DNA of 26,627 nucleotides from ZLKRG08 sp046094385 (GCA_046094385.1 JBJTHJ010000019.1:1-26627); one strand, 5' to 3'; shown: positions 6,479-15,210, counted from the stretch's first letter. A program made the numbers and translations. The notes: a model not told the origin generated them from the letters alone.

Positions 6479-8111
6479 GGATATAAAACTCGGAATGATC
6501 TGCTGGCAAAGTTCCTTTGCCAATAATCAAATCTGCAGCTCGTTCTGCCACCATCATCACTGGTGCATAGATATTTCCATTGGTCACATATGGAAAGACC
6601 GAGGCATCAACTACACGTAGCCCTTCTACACCATGAACTTTCATATTTTCAGGGTTTACCACAGACATCTCATCGGTACCCATTTTGGCGGTGCAAGATG
6701 GATGAAGGGCAGTTTCGGCATCCTTACGCACCCAATCAAGGATCTCTTCATCTGTGGAAACTGATGGACCCGGCGAAGTTTCTCCAGCGTTCATCGAATC
6801 CATGGCTGGTTGCGTCATGATGTGGCGCGCTTGGCGAATCGCTTCTATCCATTCGCGGCGATCTTGATCGGTCGAAAGATAATTAAATAACATTTTTGGT
6901 TTATCGAATGGATTGGTGCTTCTTATCTTCAACCAACCGCGAGAGTCTGAATACATTGGACCGATATGGAATTGATACCCGTGGCCACCTTTTGGTCCGC
7001 TGCCGTCGTAACGAATAGCAAGCGGTAAGAAGTGATACATCAAATTTGGATAGGCAACTTGATCATTGCTACGAGTAAATCCACCTGCCTCAAAGTGATT
7101 GGTAGCTCCTGGTCCAGTGCGGAAAAATAACCAGAGGAAACCAATCCAGGGGCGCTTCCAGAATTTAAGTGATGGTTGTTGAGTTACCGGCTGTTTACAC
7201 TTGTATTGAACATAAACCTCTAGATGATCTTGCAAATTTGCACCTACTCCGGGCAAGTGATGAACCATCTGTACGCCAAGTGGCTTTAAATCCGCTTCAT
7301 TACCAATTCCAGAAAGTTGCAGTAGCTGTGGTGAATTAATGGAACCGCCACAAAGAATCACATCTTTACCTTTAAAAGTGACCTTTTTGCCACGAATCAT
7401 CGCTTCGACGCCAACTGCCGTCTTGCCTTCAAAGAGAACCTTGGTCACCATGACGCGAGTCTTAAGCTCTAAATTCTTACGCTTTAAGACCGGATAGAGA
7501 TAGGCGCGGGAAGCGCTCAAACGGCGACCACGATAAACATTTCGATCAAAGCGCGCAAAGCCTTCTTGGCGAAAGCCATTTACATCTTTGGTTAAATTAA
7601 ATCCAGCTTGTTGCACTGCTTGGAAGAAGGCTTCAAATAGCGGTCCCTTTGAAGGGCCTCGCTCTAATTTAAGTGGACCATCGCCTCCGCGAAGTTCCCC
7701 ATTGGGATCTGCTAAACAATGCTCCATCTTCTTAAAGTATGGAAGACAATGTGCAAAATCCCAATCCTTCATGCCAGCATCTTTTGACCAACGTTCGTAA
7801 TCAAGTGGATTGCCGCGTTGAAAGATCTGACCATTGATTGAAGAGGAGCCACCTAAAACTTTGCCACGCGCATGGTAAATCTTCCGATTGTTCATAAATG
7901 GTTCAGGTTCGGACTCGTACATCCAGTCATAAAATTTGCTGCCAATAGGAAAGGCCAGACCAGCTGGCATATGTATAAAGACATCCCACTTGTAATCGCG
8001 GCGACCCGCTTCAAGGACCAGCACCTCTTTGCTTGGATCTGCACTTAAACGATTTGCGAGTACACACCCTGCCGAACCACCACCGACGATGATGTAGTCG
8101 TAACTCTTCAA
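6468..8111 (-). CDS. betA: choline dehydrogenase (GMC oxidoreductase)
   Basis: This 547-residue FAD enzyme oxidises choline to betaine aldehyde and in many relatives also the aldehyde to glycine betaine. The N-terminal ADP-binding motif GGGSAG is at residues 9-14, the GMC signature GKVLGGSSSINGQ at about 85-100, and the C-terminal active-site HPSC (His470) and TNGN (Asn513) are in place. The C-terminal block closely follows BetA (KMGTDEMSVVNP, GLRVVDASVFP). Some GMC relatives act on other alcohols, but the betaine aldehyde dehydrogenase and betaine transporter upstream support choline. The start is a TTG at 8111, since the FAD motif begins at once and no upstream start fits. It lies only 20 bp after a strong terminator, so expression needs read-through or a promoter close to the start. 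The 3' end overlaps fdhD. Confidence 0.9.
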   Translation of the reverse strand: MKSYDYIIVGGGSAGCVLANRLSADPSKEVLVLEAGRRDYKWDVFIHMPAGLAFPIGSKFYDWMYESEPEPFMNNRKIYHARGKVLGGSSSINGQIFQRGNPLDYERWSKDAGMKDWDFAHCLPYFKKMEHCLADPNGELRGGDGPLKLERGPSKGPLFEAFFQAVQQAGFNLTKDVNGFRQEGFARFDRNVYRGRRLSASRAYLYPVLKRKNLELKTRVMVTKVLFEGKTAVGVEAMIRGKKVTFKGKDVILCGGSINSPQLLQLSGIGNEADLKPLGVQMVHHLPGVGANLQDHLEVYVQYKCKQPVTQQPSLKFWKRPWIGFLWLFFRTGPGATNHFEAGGFTRSNDQVAYPNLMYHFLPLAIRYDGSGPKGGHGYQFHIGPMYSDSRGWLKIRSTNPFDKPKMLFNYLSTDQDRREWIEAIRQARHIMTQPAMDSMNAGETSPGPSVSTDEEILDWVRKDAETALHPSCTAKMGTDEMSVVNPENMKVHGVEGLRVVDASVFPYVTNGNIYAPVMMVAERAADLIIGKGTLPADHSEFYIHGK

Positions 8112-8131
8112 GGTCTTCCCCGTTCTAAAAT

Positions 8132-8169
8132 AAAACCGCCCGCCTGATTCTAGTCAGACGGGCGGTTTT
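8132..8169 (-). terminator. strong intrinsic terminator after the betaine-binding protein
   Basis: An 11-bp GC-rich stem (8132-8142 with 8159-8169), one mismatch and four further pairs enclose a 6-base loop. On the minus strand the stem runs into TTTTATTTTA, a proper U tract. The plus strand also ends in a T run, so the element could work both ways. It separates the uptake/demethylation genes from betA-fdhD-aceB. Confidence 0.85.
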
Positions 8170-8183
8170 TGTTTAACTTCTCT

Positions 8184-8207
8184 TAGTTACCTAACTAGTT
8201 ACCTAAC
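8184..8207. repeat. perfect tandem 12-bp duplication at the betaine-binding protein stop codon
   Basis: TAGTTACCTAAC is repeated exactly at 8184-8195 and 8196-8207. Because 12 is a multiple of three, the minus-strand frame reads Leu-Gly-Asn-stop twice in a row, with TAG first and TAA second. The duplicate is therefore a silent tail after the true stop. Confidence 0.8.
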
Positions 8208-9145
8208 CAGGCCTTGACCTTATCTTGGTTAGCGTCGATCCACTTCTGTGCCGCCTCTTCTGGCTTCATGCCAGCTTCGATATCTGCAGCAACTGCGTTC
8301 TGATCGTCATTGGTCCATTGCCAATTTGTTAGCAAGGTTGCAAATGGTGAACCAGAATCCATCAACTTCTTGGAAGCAAGCTTCATAAGCACGGTCTTTG
8401 GATAATCTGTGAGGCCAGATGCTTTAGCAGCATCAGCCCAGTCATTTGCTGGGAAATTAACGCGAGACTTCAACAATCCAGGCATCTTCACGAAGAATGT
8501 CTGTGGCTCATAGAAATAAGCGATTGCCGGAGTCTTATTCTCCTCAGCCTTTGTTAATACCTCGATTAGCGCGGCCTCAGAACCAGTTGAGATCGCTTTG
8601 AAATTCAACTTGTTGGCAGAGATCAACTTATCGCCAATGGTGGTGTAACCCGGTGGGCCTTCGTACCAAGCACCTTTGCCACCAGAGTCTGCAGTCTTAA
8701 ATAGATCTGCATATTTATTTAGATTCTTTGAATCGGTGATGTCTGGATATTTTTCAACCATCCAAGGTGCAACATACATACCAATCAAACCTACGTTGCC
8801 ATTTGGGCCAACTTCAACGATTGCTCCGCGGTCTACCCATTCCTGCCAACGTCCGCCACCCCAGTCTTCGACAATTACGTCAACTGTGCCAGCTTCCATC
8901 GCATCATAGGTAACGCCTGCTTCAGCAAGAGTTGTTTGATTGATGGTGCAACCGAGTTCTTTCTTAGCAACTTCTGCAACAACTTGTGCCGATGCGGTAT
9001 AGCCATTCCAAGCATGCATAGCGATTGTCCAGGTACCACAATCACCAGATGCTTTATTGCTGCTAGATCCACATGCTGATAACACAAGAGAGAATGCGAA
9101 GATTGATGATGCAACGGCTAATTTACGGCCATGCTTTAATCTCAT
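8195..9145 (-). CDS. glycine betaine/choline ABC transporter substrate-binding lipoprotein (OpuAC-like)
   Basis: This 316-residue binding protein is anchored outside the membrane. The signal peptide ends in a lipobox LSAC, so Cys25 would be lipidated. The mature part is an OpuAC/ProX-type domain: WNGYTASAQVVAEV near the start, then EAGTVDVIVEDW, EGPPGYTTIG and AIAYFYEPQ, with several tryptophans suited to an aromatic cage for a quaternary amine. It follows the fused permease by 79 bp and is followed by a strong terminator. The start is the ATG at 9145, preceded by a near-perfect AAGGAGG, which implies high translation as expected for a binding protein. The ligand may be glycine betaine, choline, proline betaine or carnitine. 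The linked methyltransferase and BetA/BetB genes favour the first two. Confidence 0.9.
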   Translation of the reverse strand: MRLKHGRKLAVASSIFAFSLVLSACGSSSNKASGDCGTWTIAMHAWNGYTASAQVVAEVAKKELGCTINQTTLAEAGVTYDAMEAGTVDVIVEDWGGGRWQEWVDRGAIVEVGPNGNVGLIGMYVAPWMVEKYPDITDSKNLNKYADLFKTADSGGKGAWYEGPPGYTTIGDKLISANKLNFKAISTGSEAALIEVLTKAEENKTPAIAYFYEPQTFFVKMPGLLKSRVNFPANDWADAAKASGLTDYPKTVLMKLASKKLMDSGSPFATLLTNWQWTNDDQNAVAADIEAGMKPEEAAQKWIDANQDKVKAWLGN

Positions 9146-9171
9146 TACCCCTCCTTGGATAATTTAAGTGT

Positions 9172-9220
9172 GGTGAAAGCCTAAGCGTTACTTAGGCCGC
9201 ATGGAAGGGTGAAAGCTAAG
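9172..9220 (-). other. hairpin flanked by direct repeats between permease and binding-protein genes
   Basis: GCCTAAG (9179-9185) and CTTAGGC (9191-9197) form a perfect 7-bp stem with a 5-base loop. The sequence GGTGAAAGC plus TAAG occurs twice around it (9172-9185 and 9208-9220). The structure lies between two genes of one transporter, so partial attenuation or mRNA protection of the downstream binding-protein transcript is likely. There is no U tract. Confidence 0.45.
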
Positions 9221-9224
9221 TTTT

Positions 9225-11162
9225 TTATGCGCGTTTTGCAGCGGCTTGGGCAATCCGGTCGATTAAGACACCCAAAAGAAGAATCACGAAACCTGCCACC
9301 AAACCCTTGCCTTGCAACTCTGGCTTCGAGCTACCGACAATCACCAGGTAACCAAGCCCACCAGAACCAACAAATCCGCCAATCACGATAACTGCCAGCA
9401 CAAAAATCATTCCTTGGTTTGTTGCAAGCAACAACGCACGTTTTGCTGCAGGCAATTGCACTTTTGTAATTATCTGTCGAATATTGGAGCCAGCTGCAGT
9501 TGCCGCCTCCACTATTGAGGCTGGAACCGCACGAATGCCTTCTCCGACAATCTTTACCACCACTGGTATCGAGTAGATGATACCTGTGGCAATCGCAGTG
9601 AATCTTGTTGGACCAAATAAACCAAGCATCGGCACCAAGTAAACGAATGCAGGAAGAGTTTGCCCAGCATCTAAAAATGGTCTTAAGAATGCATCTGCTC
9701 TGTTATTTCGTCCGACCCAGATACCAAGTGCTACCCCAACTATCATCGTTAAAAGTGTGGCCACAATTGTCTGAGTCAGGGTGATCATGGCATCAAACCA
9801 GAGTCCTGAAAGTACTATCAATATCAATAACGAAAGCGCAAGAATGGCAACTCGGACTCCACCCAACATGATAGCGATCAAGACAATAATTGAGATGGTT
9901 AAATACCAAGGAGCCTGCGCCAACACATTCTCTATGGGGTTTAAAACCCAGATAGAGATGAGATCTTTAAACCCAATCGTCAAGAAGTAGAAATCGGTGG
10001 TAAGAAACTCCGTGAAACTATTTGTGATGTTCTCTACCTGAGTTGCGATATTGAATTTTTCCGGGAATACCGCCAAAGCACTTACAAAATTAGAGAGTAA
10101 CGCAGAGATCAGGGCGGCGATACCGGCCAGCATCACTTTAATTCTTCTCTGCTTTAGTTGCTGTGGTGTGGGCGGGATGAAAGATTGCTGCTTTTTAGCA
10201 GCAGCGCTAGTGGCCCTATCCAGCATGATCGCTAGAAACACCACGGCTAGCCCTGCCACAAATCCCCTGCCGGTATTTCTGATGATTAGCGCATCCACCA
10301 CCGGTTTTCCAAGGCCAGGCGCTGCTATCAATGCAGCAATTACGACGAAGGAGAGCGCTGCCATCACCGTCTGATTTATGCCAAGCACGATCATCTGCTT
10401 GGCCATTGGTAATTGCACTTTGCTTAAGGTCTGTTTATCAGTTGCCCCCATTGAGATTGATGCCTCTACCGGTGAGAAATTGAGAGAACGAATCGCATGT
10501 GAGGTAATTCGAATTGCAATTGGAATGCTGTAGACCATGGTGGCGATAGTGGCTGCCGCAACGCCAATCATGAAAAAAAGCGCTAAAGGAGCTAGGTAGA
10601 CCAATGTCGGCAGGATCTGTGCCAAATCCAAAATCGGAGTGATCGCTTTCAAGACCCGATCAGATAACCCTGCCCATATTCCAAGTGGAATCCCAATTAG
10701 AAGCGAGAGCAGTACTGCTGCAATGGTCATGGCGATGGTATCCATCGTGAACTGCCACATCCCTAGCGCACCGCAACCAAGCAATAAAGCAATAGATAGC
10801 AATGCGATTCTTAATCGACTGGTGGCATAGCAAATGAAAGCCATAATTGCGATGACTCCAAACCAACCAATGTATGGAGCGGCAGCTCCGTTTAACGGAA
10901 CCGCTATAAATGCCCGAATAAATTCTACGAAGTTAGTGATCACCAAACGGATGGGATTGAAGAAATAGATGAACGCTGCGCTCTTAGTTCGATTTCCACG
11001 GATTGAATCGGCAGCTTCACCAAAAGCTGAAGCAACTGGCGTGTCATCCACTACTGAGATTTCCAAGGTATCTCGTCCTTGGAAAACCTTGGCCAAGATA
11101 AACCAGATCCCAATTAGCGCAAGTAGCGCAAAGCCTTTTCGCTGTTGCAGCTTGGCCAGCAT
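9225..11162 (-). CDS. glycine betaine ABC transporter permease, tandem-fused (two ProW/OpuAB domains)
   Basis: A 645-residue membrane protein containing two complete ProW-type permease units. Each unit has the EAA loop for ATPase docking: PVEASISMGATDKQTLSKVQ in the first half and IVEAATAAGSNIRQIITKVQ in the second. Each also has a preceding DLAQILPTLVYL- or DAGQTLPAFVYL-like helix. Typical ProW proteins are about 280-350 residues, so this is a natural fusion giving both membrane halves on one chain. An N-terminal extension with one hydrophobic segment and an extracytoplasmic stretch (about residues 30-65) precedes the first unit. The start codon overlaps the ATPase stop as TAATG, so the two are translationally coupled. 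The ATPase and lipoprotein complete the importer. Confidence 0.92.
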   Translation of the reverse strand: MLAKLQQRKGFALLALIGIWFILAKVFQGRDTLEISVVDDTPVASAFGEAADSIRGNRTKSAAFIYFFNPIRLVITNFVEFIRAFIAVPLNGAAAPYIGWFGVIAIMAFICYATSRLRIALLSIALLLGCGALGMWQFTMDTIAMTIAAVLLSLLIGIPLGIWAGLSDRVLKAITPILDLAQILPTLVYLAPLALFFMIGVAAATIATMVYSIPIAIRITSHAIRSLNFSPVEASISMGATDKQTLSKVQLPMAKQMIVLGINQTVMAALSFVVIAALIAAPGLGKPVVDALIIRNTGRGFVAGLAVVFLAIMLDRATSAAAKKQQSFIPPTPQQLKQRRIKVMLAGIAALISALLSNFVSALAVFPEKFNIATQVENITNSFTEFLTTDFYFLTIGFKDLISIWVLNPIENVLAQAPWYLTISIIVLIAIMLGGVRVAILALSLLILIVLSGLWFDAMITLTQTIVATLLTMIVGVALGIWVGRNNRADAFLRPFLDAGQTLPAFVYLVPMLGLFGPTRFTAIATGIIYSIPVVVKIVGEGIRAVPASIVEAATAAGSNIRQIITKVQLPAAKRALLLATNQGMIFVLAVIVIGGFVGSGGLGYLVIVGSSKPELQGKGLVAGFVILLLGVLIDRIAQAAAKRA

Positions 11163-12181
11163 TAATTGACACCTGCAATCAAGCCCAAAACATCCTCAGC
11201 GGATACCACTCCTATGGATCTGCCATTTTCAGTGACATGGATTGGATGATGCGCTTGCATGATTTTCGGTGTCGCTTCACGAATAATCGTGGTTGCCGGC
11301 AGTTCTACATTAGCTGCGCTCTCATCGGAGCGCAGTGGCCTTGCCAAATATTTCAAAGTCAGCACATGTGACTTGGCAATATCACGTACGAAGTTAGCCA
11401 CATATTCATCCTTCGGATTTGCAACCAACTCTTCCGGTGTGCCAACTTGAATCAACGCACCATCTCTCATGATTGCAATACGGTCACCGACTTTTGCAGC
11501 CTCTTGGAGATCATGCGTGATGAAGACCATGGTCTTATTGAGTTCATGGTGTAGACGAATTACCTCGTTCTGCATATCGCGACGAATCAATGGATCAAGT
11601 GCGCTAAATGGTTCATCCAAGAACATGATTTGTGGATCCACCGCCAAAGCTCGAGCTAGCCCCACACGTTGTTGCATGCCACCCGATAATTGCTCTGGAT
11701 AAGCTTCGGAGTAGCCTTGTAATCCAACTAATTCAATGACTTCGTGAGCGCGTTTGTGGCGATCGGCTTTCGAGACCCCGTTGATCTCTAGTGAATATGC
11801 GATGTTATCTACGACTTTTCGGTGCGGTAACAAGCCAAAATGCTGAAAGACCATTGAGAATTTAGTTCGACGAAGTTCACGTAGGCGATTGGCATCAACT
11901 TTCAAGATATCTTCGCCGTCATAAACTAATTCACCTCTGGTGGGTTCGATCAACCTAGTCATACAACGAACCAAAGTGGATTTTCCTGAGCCAGAGAGTC
12001 CCATCACTACGAAGACTTCGCCTTTTGCCACTTCAAATGAGATGTCGCGAACTGCGATGGTATTGCCAGTCTTGTTTCGAAGTTCGGTACGACTTAAGTC
12101 TGCATCCGCAGTGCCAATTAACTTATCTGCATTTGGTCCAAAAACTTTCCAAACGTTTCGGACTGAGATCATCGATGACAA
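11162..12181 (-). CDS. proV: glycine betaine ABC transporter ATP-binding protein (ProV/OpuAA)
   Basis: The ATPase that powers the betaine importer. The Walker A GLSGSGKST is at about residues 61-69, the signature LSGGMQQ at about 165-171 and Walker B IMFLDEP at about 185-191. A C-terminal CBS-like remnant (HPIHVTENGRSIGVVSAEDV) is expected for OpuA/ProV, where it senses ionic strength. Only about one CBS unit is present. I prefer the TTG at 12181 because GGAGG at 12187-12191 is five bases upstream. The ATG at 12172 is the alternative, and the longest reading (12217) would overlap the upstream aldehyde dehydrogenase. It sits 17 bp after betB and is coupled to the permease by TAATG. Confidence 0.9.
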   Translation of the reverse strand: MSSMISVRNVWKVFGPNADKLIGTADADLSRTELRNKTGNTIAVRDISFEVAKGEVFVVMGLSGSGKSTLVRCMTRLIEPTRGELVYDGEDILKVDANRLRELRRTKFSMVFQHFGLLPHRKVVDNIAYSLEINGVSKADRHKRAHEVIELVGLQGYSEAYPEQLSGGMQQRVGLARALAVDPQIMFLDEPFSALDPLIRRDMQNEVIRLHHELNKTMVFITHDLQEAAKVGDRIAIMRDGALIQVGTPEELVANPKDEYVANFVRDIAKSHVLTLKYLARPLRSDESAANVELPATTIIREATPKIMQAHHPIHVTENGRSIGVVSAEDVLGLIAGVN

Positions 12182-12186
12182 ACCAA

Positions 12187-12191
12187 CCTCC
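12187..12191 (-). promoter_or_regulatory. Shine-Dalgarno that decides the ATPase start
   Basis: GGAGG on the minus strand is 5 nt before a TTG (12181) and 14 nt before an ATG (12172). The spacing favours the TTG. Confidence 0.55.
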
Positions 12192-12198
12192 GTAACGG

Positions 12199-13692
12199 TT
12201 AGTTTTCTCGGAACCAACCTGACTTAGAAGGCTTATTGTTGGTCCAAATGTGCTTACTTTCAAGGAATTCCTGCAATCCATGTTCGCCTAATTCGCGTCC
12301 CACGCCCGAAGCTTTAAATCCGCCCCATTCAGCCTGAGGTTTGTATGGACCATAATCGTTGACCCAGACCGTGCCATGGCGAAGCGCTTTTGCTACTCGC
12401 TCTGCCTTCTGACGATCTTCACTCCAGACTGCACCACTTAAGCCGTAAATTGTGTCATTTCCAAGTGCAATCGCTTCCGCTTCATTCTCAAAAGTCTCGA
12501 CGGTGATTATGGGGCCGAAAGATTCATCTTGGACACAGCTCATCTTGGTATGGCAATCATCTAATACTGTAGGTGGAAAGTAATTTCCCTTTGCATAATC
12601 TCCTTCGAGGAGCGTCTTGCCACCTACTAATAATTTAGCGCCTTCATTGACTGCCCTTTCTACATACTCTTGGACTTTATTCAAATGTCCAGAGCTGATT
12701 AATGGCCCCGTTTCGGTATCGGGATCATTTGGGCCGCCAACTTTGATTAATTTTGCACGGCGCACTAACTCTAAAACCACTTTATCGTGAATTGATTTCT
12801 CAACAATTAGACGAGTGCCGGCTGAGCAGACTTGGCCAGAGTGCAAGAAACCTGCAGTCACAGCATTATCGATGGCAGCCTCTAAATTGGCATCGGCAAA
12901 GATGATATTTGGATTCTTGCCACCTAGCTCTAAAGCCACTTTCTTGATGGTCTTTGCCGCCATCATCATGATCCGCTGTCCTACTGCAAGCGAACCTGTA
13001 AATGAGACCAGATCAACTCTCGGGTCGCTAGTTAAAGCATCTCCAATTACAGAACCTCTACCTAGAATTAAATTGGCAACCCCTGATGGAACTCCTGCCT
13101 CATCCATTAATTTGAATAGATAAATTGCAGTAGACGGCGTTAGCTCAGCTGGCTTGACCACAAAGGTACAACCGGCAACTAAAGCTGGTGCCACTTTCCA
13201 AGAGACCTGCAGTAGTGGATAGTTCCAGGGGCCAATCAAGGTACAGACTCCGATCGGTTCTTGTACCACTCGAGAATCGATATTTGAAAGGCCAATCTCT
13301 ACTTTTCGCTCGTGCGCTGCTAAACCGATCTTGGCGAAGTGTCTAAAACACCCAATTACATCAGCGATGTCATATTCGGCCTCTACTAATCGCTTGCCGG
13401 TGTCATCGCTCTCCAGTTTGGCCAAGATTGCCAGATCTCGTTCCATTAGATCAGCGATCTTTGCGACCAACTGCGAGCGCTTTTCAAAACTCCAATGCGG
13501 AAATTCTCCGTGATCAAATGCCTTACGCGCTGCGCTTAGCGCTAAATCAACATCTTCGATTCCAGCCTCGGCAACGGTACAAACTAGATGTCCATCTGCA
13601 GGGCTTGAGACATCCCAAGTTTGGCCTGCTTTAGCTGCTTGCCAATTACCATCGATGTAAAGAGTGTTGGACATATAAAGCAGACTTTTCAT
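12199..13692 (-). CDS. betB: betaine aldehyde dehydrogenase (ALDH superfamily)
   Basis: This 497-residue NAD(P)-dependent enzyme oxidises betaine aldehyde to glycine betaine. GPWNYP is at about 154-159, the cofactor loop FTGS at about 231, the general-base Glu255 in ELGGKNP and the catalytic Cys289 in SGQVCSAG. The usual family length is about 490. The start ATG at 13692 shares its A with the stop of the methyltransferase gene (TAATG), indicating translational coupling. A second ATG six codons later (13674) lacks a ribosome site. Its position between a methyltransferase and a betaine transporter, with choline dehydrogenase downstream, supports betaine aldehyde. Some relatives use 4-aminobutyraldehyde or other aldehydes. 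Confidence 0.87.
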   Translation of the reverse strand: MKSLLYMSNTLYIDGNWQAAKAGQTWDVSSPADGHLVCTVAEAGIEDVDLALSAARKAFDHGEFPHWSFEKRSQLVAKIADLMERDLAILAKLESDDTGKRLVEAEYDIADVIGCFRHFAKIGLAAHERKVEIGLSNIDSRVVQEPIGVCTLIGPWNYPLLQVSWKVAPALVAGCTFVVKPAELTPSTAIYLFKLMDEAGVPSGVANLILGRGSVIGDALTSDPRVDLVSFTGSLAVGQRIMMMAAKTIKKVALELGGKNPNIIFADANLEAAIDNAVTAGFLHSGQVCSAGTRLIVEKSIHDKVVLELVRRAKLIKVGGPNDPDTETGPLISSGHLNKVQEYVERAVNEGAKLLVGGKTLLEGDYAKGNYFPPTVLDDCHTKMSCVQDESFGPIITVETFENEAEAIALGNDTIYGLSGAVWSEDRQKAERVAKALRHGTVWVNDYGPYKPQAEWGGFKASGVGRELGEHGLQEFLESKHIWTNNKPSKSGWFREN

Positions 13693-15128
13693 TAGTCCAG
13701 CTCACTCTTTCGCTTTGCGACATAATCTGTTAATCCGCTAAGTACTGAAGCATCGATCTCTGGTTGCTGATACTCCTCTAACTTCTTCTTCCAGACCTCT
13801 TCGGCGCGAGCCCGAGTATCTTTCGCACCCAATCGATTCCAACGCTCGTAGTTATCGCTGTTGGTTAGGAATGGACGATAGAAGCAATCGCGAAAACGCT
13901 CCATGGTGTGGGCAGCTCCCAAGAAGTGTCCACCATGGCCAACTTCCAAGTGAGCATCAAATGCCAAAGATCCCTCATTGAATTCAAGAGGCGTGAACTC
14001 TGCCTGTAAGGCTTGCAGAATTTCGATATCTACAATGAATTTATCGTAAGAAGAGACCAATCCGCCTTCTAGCCAACCGGCGGAATGCATCACCCAGTTG
14101 GTACCTGCTAGGAAGGTTGGCAACATCGTCATGATGGTCTGATAACCAGCTTGCGCATCAACTGATTGCGATGAATTTAAGCCGCCACCGCCACGGAAAG
14201 GTAGGTTAAAACTACGTGCAATTTGGCCGGTGCAAAGTAGGCCAATTCCAGATTCTGGCGTACCAAATTGCGGAGAACCAGATTGCATATCCACATTGGA
14301 TAGGAATGATCCAAATACCACTGGCACTCCTGGCCGCAAAGTTTGCGCTAGCGCAATTCCAGTCAGAGCTTCGGCAATCTGCTGCGCCAAAGTTGCCGGA
14401 ATTGTCACCGGAGACATCGCACCCATCAATAAAAATGGCGTGAAGACCACTGGTTGTCCAGCTAAGACATATTCGCGCATTGAATCCAACATGCGATCAT
14501 CCCAACGAAGTGGCGAATTGCAGTTGACCAATGAAATTAAGGCAGGCATCTCTTCGATAGCTTTGCGACCACCATGAATGATTTCGGCCATTGCAATCAC
14601 ATCTTTGGCATTCTCTGCAGTAACCACATTGCCCATGAAGAATTTGTCGGTGAGCGTTGCTTGCGCAAAGGCCATATCTAGATGGCGAGAATCAAGTGAT
14701 AAATCATTTGGCTCAACTACTACGCCACCTACAGAATCCAGAGCATCGAAACTCTGCGCCAACTTGCAGAAATTCTCAAAATCTCTAAAGGTGCCATCGC
14801 GACGAACGCCATCTTCCAAAACGAATGGTGGACCATAAACTCCACCAAAGACCATGGCATCTCCACCGATATGCACATTGCGCTTTGGATTACGCGCTCT
14901 TAAATCAAACTCTTTTGGGGCCTTCGCGACTTGTTTTAAAATCCACTCAGGGTCGAACTTAACGTTCTCACCATTTACCTCTTGGCCCGCCTCTTTTAAA
15001 ACTTCTACCGCCCAAGGGCTGGCAAACTCGATTCCGATCTCAGAGACAATCCGCTTCCAACCTGCAGTAAGCGTTGCCATCGATTCTTCAGAGAGAATCT
15101 CATATCGGGGCATTTTGTTAATAAACAT
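13692..15128 (-). CDS. MttB-superfamily methyltransferase without pyrrolysine (putative glycine betaine:corrinoid methyltransferase)
   Basis: This protein of about 478 residues belongs to the trimethylamine methyltransferase (MttB, COG5598) superfamily. It begins MPRYEILSEESMATL, as the family does, and has a TIM-barrel-like body (PFRGGGGLNSSQSVDAQAG near residue 320-340). There is no in-frame UAG, so it is a non-pyrrolysine member like the glycine betaine methyltransferase MtgB of Desulfitobacterium. It would move a methyl group from a quaternary amine to the Co(I) corrinoid protein encoded by the divergent operon. The longest reading starts at 15200 but would run through the divergent operator. 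I prefer the ATG at 15128, with GAAAGG upstream. Glycine betaine is inferred from betA, betB and the OpuA-type transporter in the same operon. Carnitine or proline betaine are alternatives. Confidence 0.85.
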   Translation of the reverse strand: MFINKMPRYEILSEESMATLTAGWKRIVSEIGIEFASPWAVEVLKEAGQEVNGENVKFDPEWILKQVAKAPKEFDLRARNPKRNVHIGGDAMVFGGVYGPPFVLEDGVRRDGTFRDFENFCKLAQSFDALDSVGGVVVEPNDLSLDSRHLDMAFAQATLTDKFFMGNVVTAENAKDVIAMAEIIHGGRKAIEEMPALISLVNCNSPLRWDDRMLDSMREYVLAGQPVVFTPFLLMGAMSPVTIPATLAQQIAEALTGIALAQTLRPGVPVVFGSFLSNVDMQSGSPQFGTPESGIGLLCTGQIARSFNLPFRGGGGLNSSQSVDAQAGYQTIMTMLPTFLAGTNWVMHSAGWLEGGLVSSYDKFIVDIEILQALQAEFTPLEFNEGSLAFDAHLEVGHGGHFLGAAHTMERFRDCFYRPFLTNSDNYERWNRLGAKDTRARAEEVWKKKLEEYQQPEIDASVLSGLTDYVAKRKSELD

Positions 15129-15178
15129 TTCGCGCGCCTTTCGCTCTTGACCCAAGTCAACCATAGAGAATACGCTAA

Positions 15179-15184
15179 GATAAT
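15179..15184 (+). promoter_or_regulatory. possible -10 box of the IclR/corrinoid operon
   Basis: GATAAT matches the -10 consensus in five of six positions and lies 43 bp before the IclR start. The predicted transcription start would be next to the inverted repeat at 15194-15210. No good -35 box is visible, so this is tentative. Confidence 0.3.
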
Positions 15185-15193
15185 GGAATAGGG

Positions 15194-15210
15194 GTTCCAC
15201 ATCTCGGAAC
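15194..15210. promoter_or_regulatory. GTTCC-N7-GGAAC inverted repeat, putative IclR operator
   Basis: Perfect 5-bp arms separated by 7 bases lie in the 98-bp divergent region between the methyltransferase (start 15128) and the IclR gene (start 15227). Size and spacing fit operators of IclR-type dimers. Binding here could control both operons and autoregulate the regulator. Confidence 0.5.

Noticed and set aside
13692..15128. Pyrrolysine-containing methyltransferase
   Set aside because: The frame is continuous with no UAG codon before its TAA stop.
15129..15200. N-terminal extension of the MttB-type gene from an ATG at 15200
   Set aside because: The extension lacks a ribosome site, does not resemble the family N-terminus and would run through the divergent promoter and the inverted repeat. 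The ATG at 15128 fits better.
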